From contig NZ_CP109130.1 of assembly GCF_035917975.1 (NCBI RefSeq), positions 5,208,001 through 5,272,000 on the forward strand: DNA of 64,000 nucleotides, in the 5' to 3' direction. Of the stretch, positions 8,129 to 14,940 are shown piece after piece. Position 1 is the first letter of the stretch. Each line of letters opens with the position of its first letter. The stretch is from Streptosporangium sp. NBC_01756. GTDB taxonomy: Bacteria; Actinomycetota; Actinomycetes; Streptosporangiales; Streptosporangiaceae. The notes under the pieces were generated by a model, which ran no database searches, was not told where the DNA came from, and saw only the letters and a program-made list of their open reading frames with translations. The position numbers and the translations under genes were made by a program.

Positions 8129-10144
8129 ATGGGCACCCCCATGGAAACTACCTTCGTCGGCCGGCACGTGGAGATCGCACAGGTGGCCCGCCTGATGCGG
8201 GAGTCTCGCCTGGTCACGCTCACCGGGCTGGGCGGTGTCGGAAAGTCCCGGCTGGCCCACCGGGTGGTCGAGGAGAGCGTGGCGGAGTTTCCCGACGGTC
8301 TCTGGCTGGTCGAGCTCGCCTGCCTGACCGACCCGCACCTCCTCCCGGAGACCGTGGCCGACGTCATGGGCCTGGCCGACCAGCCCGCCCGCCGGCGGGC
8401 GGAGGTGCTGGCGGAGTGGCTGGGGCCGCGCAGGTCGCTGCTCGTGCTCGACACCTGCGAGCACCTGGTGGAAGCGGTCGCCTCGCTGGTGGACACCCTG
8501 TTGCGCGCCGCGCCCCGCCTCCGGGTGCTGGTCACCGGCCGTCAGCCGCTCGGCGCGCCGGGGGAGCACGTCTACTCCGTGCCGCCGCTCCCGGTCGAGG
8601 ACGCGGTGGCCCTGCTGCGTGAGCGCGCGGGCCTGGCGGCCCCGCCGGACGGTTCCGGCGGGGAGGGCGGCGCGGCGGAGCTGGCGGAGCTCTGCCAGGG
8701 GCTCGACCGCATCCCGCTGGCGATCGAGCTGGCGGCCGTCCAGCTGCGTACCCTGCCGCCCACGGTGCTGCTCCGGCGCCTGAACGACCGCTACCACCTG
8801 CTGACCGGAGACGGTGGGCCGGTCAGGCACGGGTCGCTGCGCGCGGCGATGGGCTGGAGCCACGAGTTGTGCACCCCGGCCGAGCGCCTGCTGTGGGCGC
8901 GGCTCTCGGTGTTCGCCTCGGGATTCGACCTGGAGGCGGCCGAGTACGTCTGCGCGGGCGGGCCGCTCCCCGCCGGGCAGGTGCTCGAAGCGCTGACCGG
9001 GCTGGCCGACAAGTCCCTCCTCCAGCGGGAGGAGCACCCCACCGGTGTACGGCTGCGCATGCTGGACACCGTCCGGGAGTTCGGCGCCGAGTGGCTGTCC
9101 CGGCTGGGCGAGGACAGCGCGGTCCGGGGGCGCCACCGTGACCACTATCTCCGGCTGGCCAGGCGGTGCGCCACCGAGTGGCCCGGCAGGCAGGTGGAGT
9201 GGTACGGGCGGATCCGTGCCGAGCGGCGCAACCTCCGCAAGGTGTTCGAGCTGTGCCTGGCCGATCCCCAGTGGTCCCGGGCGGGTCTGGACCTCGCGGG
9301 GACACTGTGGTTCCTCTGGGTCTGCTGCGGCATGTCGCGTGAGGGCCGCCACCACCTGGAGACGGCGCTGCGGGCGGATCCCGGCCCCGGCCCGGAGCGG
9401 CTGCGGGCCCTGTGGGTCTGCGCATGGGTGGCCGCGCTCCAGGGTGACCTCGCCGCCGCGCGCGAACGCCTCGACCAGTGCCGCGCCGAGGATCCCGAAG
9501 GGAGCGTCACCGGTCACGTCCTCCAGGTGGAGGGCATGCTCGCCCTCCTGCGGCGGGACCACGCCCGTGCCGTCGAACTGCTGGAGGAGGCCATGGCCTG
9601 GCACATGGCCAAGGGCGGTGTGCTGTCCGGGCTGCTGCCCTGCCACGCGCTGGCCGCGCTCGGCCTGCTGGCGGCGGGCCGGCCTGCGGAGGCCGTGGAG
9701 ACGCTCTCGGAGGGACAGGCGCTCTGCGAGGTCCATGGAGAGGAGTGGAGCCGTGCCCAGATGGAGTACGTCTTCGCTTGGGCCGGGCACGTCGAGGGGG
9801 AGGCCTCCGGGGCATTGCGCCACGCCAGGTCGGCCCTCGCCTCGGCGCTCGGATTCGAGGACCTTTCGCTGAGCGCCGCCTGCGTCGAGATGATCGCCTG
9901 GGCGGTGACGGAGGAGGGAGACGCGGGCGGCGGGGCATGGCTGCTGGGTGTGGCCCAGGCCGTCAGGGACTCCCTCGGACTGCCGCGCTCCGGCTCGGGA
10001 ATCTTCGCCCCGGTCCGGGAGCAGACCCTGACCCAGGCCGTGAAGGTGCTCGGCGGTGCAGGATTCGACACCCTCTTCGCTGAGGGGCAGGGCTCTGACC
10101 TGGGCATCGCTGTGAAATATGCGCTGGGGGAGAAAATATCGTAA
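8129..10144 (+). CDS. STAND/NB-ARC ATPase with TPR-like C-terminus, AfsR-related, no DNA-binding domain (copy 1)
   Basis: 671 residues. An N-terminal FVGRHVEI entry motif is followed by Walker A GLGGVGKS, Walker B LLVLDTCEHL, a sensor-like VLVTGRQPLG and the GLPLA-equivalent IPLAIELAAVQLR. The winged-helix section carries WSHELCTPAERLLWARLSVF and MLDTVREFGAEWL. The C-terminal half is an alpha-helical TPR-like repeat region. AfsR and related SARP regulators share this NB-ARC plus TPR arrangement but begin with an OmpR-type DNA-binding domain, which is absent here. The protein is therefore probably a signalling ATPase acting through a partner. ATG at 8141 is an alternative start. Related genes follow at 10222, 11519 and 14941. 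Confidence 0.87.
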   Translation: MGTPMETTFVGRHVEIAQVARLMRESRLVTLTGLGGVGKSRLAHRVVEESVAEFPDGLWLVELACLTDPHLLPETVADVMGLADQPARRRAEVLAEWLGPRRSLLVLDTCEHLVEAVASLVDTLLRAAPRLRVLVTGRQPLGAPGEHVYSVPPLPVEDAVALLRERAGLAAPPDGSGGEGGAAELAELCQGLDRIPLAIELAAVQLRTLPPTVLLRRLNDRYHLLTGDGGPVRHGSLRAAMGWSHELCTPAERLLWARLSVFASGFDLEAAEYVCAGGPLPAGQVLEALTGLADKSLLQREEHPTGVRLRMLDTVREFGAEWLSRLGEDSAVRGRHRDHYLRLARRCATEWPGRQVEWYGRIRAERRNLRKVFELCLADPQWSRAGLDLAGTLWFLWVCCGMSREGRHHLETALRADPGPGPERLRALWVCAWVAALQGDLAAARERLDQCRAEDPEGSVTGHVLQVEGMLALLRRDHARAVELLEEAMAWHMAKGGVLSGLLPCHALAALGLLAAGRPAEAVETLSEGQALCEVHGEEWSRAQMEYVFAWAGHVEGEASGALRHARSALASALGFEDLSLSAACVEMIAWAVTEEGDAGGGAWLLGVAQAVRDSLGLPRSGSGIFAPVREQTLTQAVKVLGGAGFDTLFAEGQGSDLGIAVKYALGEKIS

Positions 10145-10221
10145 CCGAGGGTGCCGGTACTCATCCGTTCCGTTACTGATTCCGTGATTGGCTTGCCATC
10201 CGACGCGGAGAGGCTGGAACG

Positions 10222-11286
10222 GTGGCGGAGACGCGGACGCACCGGGGGAATGTCCCGGCGGAGACGAGCAGTCTCGTCGGACGACGGGCGGAGCTCGGCA
10301 GGATCGCGATGCTGATCGGCCGGTCACCGCTGGTGACGCTCACGGGAGTGGCCGGCGTGGGCAAGACGCGGCTGGCGGTCAGGACGGCCGAACGGCACCG
10401 TGACCCGTCCGCCGGCTTCACGGACGGGGTGTGGGTCGTCGAGCTCTCCGCCCAGCAGAACGGCGACCTGCTCGGTCATGAGATCGCCGCCGTGCTCGGC
10501 CTGCGTGAGCAGGCGGCGCGTCCCCAGTCCGAGGTGCTGGCCGACCACTTCGCGGACAAGCGGCTGCTGCTGGTCCTGGACACCTGCGACCACCTGGTCG
10601 ACGCCGCGGCGGCGCTGCTGGGCCGGGTGCTGCCGGAGGCCCCGCACGTGCGGGTGCTCGCCACCAGCCGCCGTCCCCTCAGTCTGCCCGGGGAACAGGT
10701 CCTGCCGATCGAGCCGCTGGCGGCACCCGGTCCCGGCGCCACCGGGGCGGCGGTCCGGCTGTTCACCCAGCGGGCCCACGCGCTGGTGCCCGGGGTCACC
10801 CTCGACCCGGTGGCGGTCGCCCGGGTCTGCCGGCTGCTGGACGGCATTCCGCTGGCCATCGAGCTCGCCGTCCGGCGGCTGCGGGCACTGTCGGTGCAGC
10901 AGATCGCCGAACGGCTGGACGACCGCTTCGCGCTCCTCGTCGGCGGGAGCCGTACCCCGCTGGGGCGCCACCAGACCCTGCGCACCGCGGTCGGCTGGAG
11001 CCATGAGCTCTGCACCGCGCAGGAGCGCCTGCTCTGGGCGCGCCTGTCGGTCTTCGCCGGAAGGTTCGACGCCGACGACGCGAGGGCGGTCTGCGCCGAC
11101 GGGTGGCTGACCGGTCTTCCACTGGCCGATCTGGTGGACAGGTCCATCCTGATCGCCGAGGGATCGCATTACCGGATGCTCGACACGATCCGCGACTACG
11201 GCAGGGAGTGGCTGCGCCGGCTGGGCGAGGAGGACGTCCTGATCCGCCGCCACCGTGACCACCGTGACCACGGCCGTGCTCCGTGA
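10222..11286 (+). CDS. STAND/NB-ARC ATPase lacking the TPR half (copy 2, truncated)
   Basis: 354 residues from a GTG with GGAGAGG upstream. It follows copy 1 through LVGRRAELG, Walker A GVAGVGKT, Walker B LLVLDTCDHL, IPLAIELAVRRLR, WSHELCTAQERLLWARLSVF and MLDTIRDYGREWLRRLGEE. It then stops after RRHRDHRDHGRAP, just where copy 1 begins its helical repeat region. The ATPase core is intact with both Walker motifs, so it may still bind nucleotide. The sensor half is lost, which suggests either decay after tandem duplication or a deliberately minimal NTPase. It lies 77 nt downstream of copy 1 on the same strand. Confidence 0.82.
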   Translation: MAETRTHRGNVPAETSSLVGRRAELGRIAMLIGRSPLVTLTGVAGVGKTRLAVRTAERHRDPSAGFTDGVWVVELSAQQNGDLLGHEIAAVLGLREQAARPQSEVLADHFADKRLLLVLDTCDHLVDAAAALLGRVLPEAPHVRVLATSRRPLSLPGEQVLPIEPLAAPGPGATGAAVRLFTQRAHALVPGVTLDPVAVARVCRLLDGIPLAIELAVRRLRALSVQQIAERLDDRFALLVGGSRTPLGRHQTLRTAVGWSHELCTAQERLLWARLSVFAGRFDADDARAVCADGWLTGLPLADLVDRSILIAEGSHYRMLDTIRDYGREWLRRLGEEDVLIRRHRDHRDHGRAP

Positions 11287-11389
11287 CGGACGGCCGAGGC
11301 GCACGGGACCGCGCGACGGTCTCGGCGCCCCGCCGTACCGTTCAACGCCTCAAAACGCATCGATTCGGAAATTTCTCCGTGTGCGGGAG

Positions 11390-11420
11390 AAAGTTCGGCC
11401 TCGAAATAGTGGCGAACTTT
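11390..11420. promoter_or_regulatory. Inverted repeat in AT-rich gap before the ATPase remnant
   Basis: AAAGTTCG (11390-11397) and CGAACTTT (11413-11420) form an 8-bp inverted repeat with a 15-nt spacer, in an unusually AT-rich patch of the 232-nt gap between the copy 2 ATPase and the gene at 11519. The centre-to-centre distance is about two helical turns, which suits a dimeric regulator. A short hairpin (CCCCCC/GGGGG, 11440-11457) follows. Confidence 0.35.
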
Positions 11421-11518
11421 GCACCCTGAGAGAAGGAAACCCCCCGGAAAAAGGGGGCCTGGTCGGTCCGTGACCCTGATGAGGTGCTATTTCCGCAGAG
11501 TGGAAGGAGCGCGAACCG

Positions 11519-12220
11519 ATGGAACAGATCCGATGGTGGCGCGGGAACCTCACCGCGGAGAAGAACGGCTGCGCCAGCCGTAAGAGCGAGGTCCGGGAGC
11601 TGTTGAAGCTCCTGGATGAGACGCAGCCGGTCACACTCGCCGGCCCCTTCGACGGGACGGAGTCTGACATCAAGCCCATATGTGGCCATTTCGGCGAAGC
11701 GGGCATCGCGCCCGCCGGTGAGCCGCTCGCCCTGGTGGCCGTGGCGATGGCGGCCACCTGGCGTGGTGAGTTCATCCGGGCCGTCTCCCTGATCGAGGAG
11801 ATGCGGCGGCTCTGCGACGACCGGAACGAGCACCCGGTCCCCGCCTGCGGAGACTACGTGCTCTCCATCGCCCAACTCGGCCTCGGCCGGATGGCCGAGG
11901 CGGCGGCGGCGGCCCGGCGGTCGCTCGACGTCGCGTGGCGGCTCCGCGACGCCATCGGTGTCGCGCTCGCCGTGGACCAGCTCGCGGTGATCGCCGCAGC
12001 CGAGGGGGACGGCTACCGCACCGCCCACCTCCAGGGCGCGGGGGCACGGCTGCGGGCCGTGTTCGGGCTGCGGGAGTTCGGTTCGGAGAGCATGTCGGGG
12101 CCGAGAGCGGTCGCCGAGCGCACGGCACGGCAACTGCTCGGCGACGACACCTACGAGTCGGCCTTCGCCGAGGGGCACCACGACGATCCCGACGCGGCGG
12201 TGGCCTACGCCCTCGGTTGA
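11519..12220 (+). CDS. Derivative of the NB-ARC/TPR ATPase family with the nucleotide-binding core deleted
   Basis: 233 residues, ATG start with GGAAGGAG 9 nt upstream. Residues about 20-45 (RKSEVRELLKLLDETQPVTL then AGPF) match the entry segment of the neighbouring ATPases (GR..EL..V..LL....VTLTG), but where the P-loop should follow the sequence reads DGTESD with no GKT/GKS. The rest aligns with the helical C-terminal region and ends with the family tail (ESAFAEG....AVAYALG). Walker A, Walker B and the winged helix are missing. This is seen directly. I infer an in-frame internal deletion of an ancestral full-length copy. The intact frame and good ribosome-binding site suggest it is still expressed. 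Confidence 0.72.
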   Translation: MEQIRWWRGNLTAEKNGCASRKSEVRELLKLLDETQPVTLAGPFDGTESDIKPICGHFGEAGIAPAGEPLALVAVAMAATWRGEFIRAVSLIEEMRRLCDDRNEHPVPACGDYVLSIAQLGLGRMAEAAAAARRSLDVAWRLRDAIGVALAVDQLAVIAAAEGDGYRTAHLQGAGARLRAVFGLREFGSESMSGPRAVAERTARQLLGDDTYESAFAEGHHDDPDAAVAYALG

Positions 12221-12259
12221 GAGCTCGCGCGAAGACTTCCCCGTGTAGATCTCTATACA

Positions 12260-12832
12260 ATGCGGACCTTCACGGCGTACGCGAAGGAGCCCCCGACGGA
12301 CGACGACGAGGCGATCGCCCGTTCCCTGGCGGGCGACCTGGCCGCCTACGAGGTGCTGATCACGCGCTACAGCGCACTCGCGCACCGCACCGCCGCGATG
12401 CTCGGCGCCGCCGACGAGGCCGAGGACGTCGTCCAGGAGGCCTTCGTCAAGGCGTATCGCCACCTGGCCACCTTCCGCCGCGACGCGCCGTTCCGCCCCT
12501 GGCTGCTGCGGATCGTGGCCAACGAGACCCGCGACCTGACCCGTTCCCGGGGCCGCCGGGCCGAACTGGTCGTCAAGCTGGCCGAGCCTTCTACCGCCGA
12601 GACGGAGGACCCACAGGACGTGGCCGTCGCCGTCGACCGTCGCGCCCGGCTCCTCGACGTGGTGCGTACGCTTCCCGAGCGGGAACGCGAGGCCGTCGTC
12701 TGCCGATACCTCCTCCAACTGTCGGAGGCCGAGACCGCCCAGGTGCTCGACCTCCCGGTCGGCACCGTCAAGTCGCGGACCTTCCGCGGCCTGAAGCGCC
12801 TGCGTGAGGAGGTGAGCCGTGACCTCGCCTGA
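12260..12832 (+). CDS. ECF-type RNA polymerase sigma factor
   Basis: 190 residues. Sigma region 2 is visible as AYEVLITRYSALAHRTAAML through DEAEDVVQEAFVKAYRHL and FRPWLLRIVANETRDL. Region 4 contains LPEREREAVVCRYLLQLSEA and the helix-turn-helix LDLPVGTVKSRTFRGLKRLR. There is no ribosome-binding site before the ATG at 12260 and no better in-frame start nearby, so the mRNA may be leaderless. It overlaps the next gene by 14 nt, the usual arrangement with a cognate anti-sigma factor. Targets are unknown. Confidence 0.9.
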   Translation: MRTFTAYAKEPPTDDDEAIARSLAGDLAAYEVLITRYSALAHRTAAMLGAADEAEDVVQEAFVKAYRHLATFRRDAPFRPWLLRIVANETRDLTRSRGRRAELVVKLAEPSTAETEDPQDVAVAVDRRARLLDVVRTLPEREREAVVCRYLLQLSEAETAQVLDLPVGTVKSRTFRGLKRLREEVSRDLA

Positions 12833-13610
12833 CGACCTCGAAGCCGAACTCCTCGCGCTCGGGGAATCCCTCGACGTCCCGGCCCCCCTCCCCGCCGAGG
12901 TAGCCCATGCCGTAAGGGCACGCCTGGAATCCCTCCCCGCCGCGGACCGGCACCCCGCGCATCGCCCGGGCGGCCCCTCCCGCACGCCGGTCCGGCGAAT
13001 GCCGCGAAGGCCCGGGTGGCTGCGGCCCGTCACCCGGCGGCGGGGGGTGGTCTCCGCCGCCGCGATCCTCGTCGCCCTCGTCCTCGGCGGCACCCCGGTG
13101 GGCCGGGCCGCGGTGGTGGAGGTCCTGCGGTTCGCGGGGGTCGAGCTGGAGATCGGCGGTTCCGGGCCGCTGCCGTCAGGGGTGCCCGAGCCGCTGCCGG
13201 GAGAACGCCGGGTCACCCTGGAGCGGGCCAGGGCACAGGTGGCGTTTCCCGTCTCGGTCCCCACCGCGCTCGGCGATCCGCGTGACGTCAGGGTGAGCGA
13301 CGGCGGCCGGGTGGTGTCGCTGTTCTGGCCGGGCCTCAGGCTGGACGAGTACGACGGCACGCTCCAGGTCGTCTTCCGCAAGGAACTGGGTGCGCCCTGG
13401 CCGGAGGACGTCCGGCTGGGCACCTCGCAGGGGTGGTGGATCCCGGCCCCCCACGGACTGGGCTACCTGCCCCGAGGCGGCGGCGAGGCTCCGGTCCGCC
13501 CCCGGCTGGCCGCCCCCACCCTCATCTGGCAGCGGGGGCAGGTCGGCCTGCGCCTGGAGGGCGCGGACGACCTCCGGCGAGCGCTGGAGGTCGCCCGCTC
13601 AGTCCGCTGA
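12819..13610 (+). CDS. Single-pass membrane protein, probable anti-sigma factor
   Basis: 263 residues, GTG start inside the sigma gene and preceded by GAGGAGG. The acidic N-terminal about 45 residues would be cytoplasmic. A basic stretch (RRMPRRPGWLRPVTRRR) precedes one transmembrane helix (VVSAAAILVALVLGG, about residues 76-92), and the remaining 170 residues would lie outside. The 14-nt translational overlap with the ECF sigma gene and this topology are those of membrane anti-sigma factors. The N-terminus shows no clear zinc-binding HxxxCxxC motif, so it is not a ZAS-type factor. The gene converges on and overlaps the deaminase gene by 12 nt. Confidence 0.72.
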   Translation: MTSPDDLEAELLALGESLDVPAPLPAEVAHAVRARLESLPAADRHPAHRPGGPSRTPVRRMPRRPGWLRPVTRRRGVVSAAAILVALVLGGTPVGRAAVVEVLRFAGVELEIGGSGPLPSGVPEPLPGERRVTLERARAQVAFPVSVPTALGDPRDVRVSDGGRVVSLFWPGLRLDEYDGTLQVVFRKELGAPWPEDVRLGTSQGWWIPAPHGLGYLPRGGGEAPVRPRLAAPTLIWQRGQVGLRLEGADDLRRALEVARSVR

Positions 13611-14624
13611 CGCCAGCCAGTCGTCGATCTCCTTGAGCAGGCCCTCGCGCACCTGCTCCGGGGCCGCCGACACCCGGATCGACTGCCGGGCCAGCTCGGC
13701 CAGCTCCGCGTCGCGGAAGCCGTACACCTGCCTGGCCAGCTCGTACTGCGGCAGCAACCGCGCCCCGAACAGCAACGGGTCGTCGGCGCCCAGCGCGATC
13801 GGCACCCCGGCGTCGAACAGCCGTCGCAGCGGCACGTCCTCGGCCCGCTCGGCCACGCCGAGACCGATGTTGGAGGTGGGGCAGACCTCGCACGCGATCT
13901 GCCGGTCGGCCAGGCGCTCCATCAGCCGCGGCGACTCGGCCGCCCGCACACCGTGCCCCAGCCGGTCGGCACCCAGCACGTCCACGCACTCGGCCACGCT
14001 GTCGGCACCCAGCAGCTCCCCGCCATGCGGTACGGCCAGCAGCCCGGCCCGCTTGGCGAGCCGGAACGCCCCGTCGAAGTCCCGGGCCCGGCCACGGCGC
14101 TCGTCGTTGGAGAGCCCGAACCCGACCACACCCTGGTCCATGTACTGAGCGGCGAGGCGGGCCAGCGTCTTGGCGTCCATCGGATGCCGGGTCCGGTTGG
14201 CGGCCACCACGACCGCGATCCCTATCCCCGCGTGAGCGGCGGCCCGGTGCACGGCGTCGAGCATCAGCTCCAGGGTGGGGGTGAGGCCGCCGAACCGGTG
14301 GGCGAAGCCGGACGGGTCCACCTGGATCTCCAGCCAGCGCGACCCCTCCGCCGCCTCGTCCTCGGCAGCCTCGCGCACCAGCCGGTAGACGTCGTCCTCC
14401 CGGCGCAGGACCGTCCGGGCGATGTCGTACAGCCGCTGGAACCGGAACCAGCCCCGCTCGTCGGTCGCCCGCAGCCTGGGCGGCCAGTCCTCCTTCAGCG
14501 CGTCCGGCAGATGCAGGCCCTGCTCCTGGGCGAGCTCGATCAGGGTGGAATGCCGCATCGAGCCGGTGAAGTGCAGATGCAGATGAGCCTTGGGCAGTTC
14601 GCTGAGGGGACGGGGCATTTCCAT
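13599..14624 (-). CDS. Adenosine deaminase-family amidohydrolase
   Basis: About 341 residues, TIM-barrel metal-dependent hydrolase. The metal His pair is in KAHLHLHFTGS near the N-terminus, followed by VPHGGE (the proton-shuttle Glu motif, HAGE in classical enzymes), DRLGHGVRA, EVCPTSN and LGADDP (metal Asp). Classical adenosine deaminases read HLEG and SDDP, so this belongs to a variant actinobacterial subgroup. It may deaminate adenosine or a related purine nucleoside to the inosine form. The start is uncertain: ATG at 14624 or 14618 gives a normal-length N-terminus, and GTG at 14645 is in frame but lacks a spaced ribosome-binding site. Confidence 0.85.
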   Translation of the reverse strand: MEMPRPLSELPKAHLHLHFTGSMRHSTLIELAQEQGLHLPDALKEDWPPRLRATDERGWFRFQRLYDIARTVLRREDDVYRLVREAAEDEAAEGSRWLEIQVDPSGFAHRFGGLTPTLELMLDAVHRAAAHAGIGIAVVVAANRTRHPMDAKTLARLAAQYMDQGVVGFGLSNDERRGRARDFDGAFRLAKRAGLLAVPHGGELLGADSVAECVDVLGADRLGHGVRAAESPRLMERLADRQIACEVCPTSNIGLGVAERAEDVPLRRLFDAGVPIALGADDPLLFGARLLPQYELARQVYGFRDAELAELARQSIRVSAAPEQVREGLLKEIDDWLASAD

Positions 14625-14940
14625 ATGGTGCCGTACGGCCGGCACTCCCCGGTCACGGTTGGCCCAACCGGCGCCCCCGGCGGGCTCGTTCCATCCGCCG
14701 GGGCCGACTTCCGTGCGCCGCCGGGGCCGTCTTCCGTGCGCCGCCGCCTCTCGGACCGCCTTTCCGGGCTCGCCGCCACCTGGAGCCCCGGATTCAGTTG
14801 AAAAATATTTGTGACCACTACCAAGGCATATGCCGTTGACTCGGGCCGTGACTCAGGAAAAAGACCGAACGGGGTTTCAGTTGACAGCTCCGCCGTGCGA
14901 CCGTAGGGACACATGTAGTCAGTACGAGGCTGGGGCTGCA
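14625..14940. other. Divergent intergenic region between deaminase and third ATPase
   Basis: About 315 nt without a recognisable gene. It contains an AT-rich patch (GTTGAAAAATATTTGTGACC, 14798-14817), which is unusual for this genome, and the strong promoter at 14881-14909. The rest is GC-rich with no clear structure. Confidence 0.6.
14881..14909 (+). promoter_or_regulatory. Promoter of the third ATPase gene
   Basis: TTGACA (14881-14886), a 17-nt spacer and TAGGGA (14904-14909). The -35 is consensus for the housekeeping sigma factor. Transcription would begin near 14916, about 25 nt before the ATG at 14941. Confidence 0.65.
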
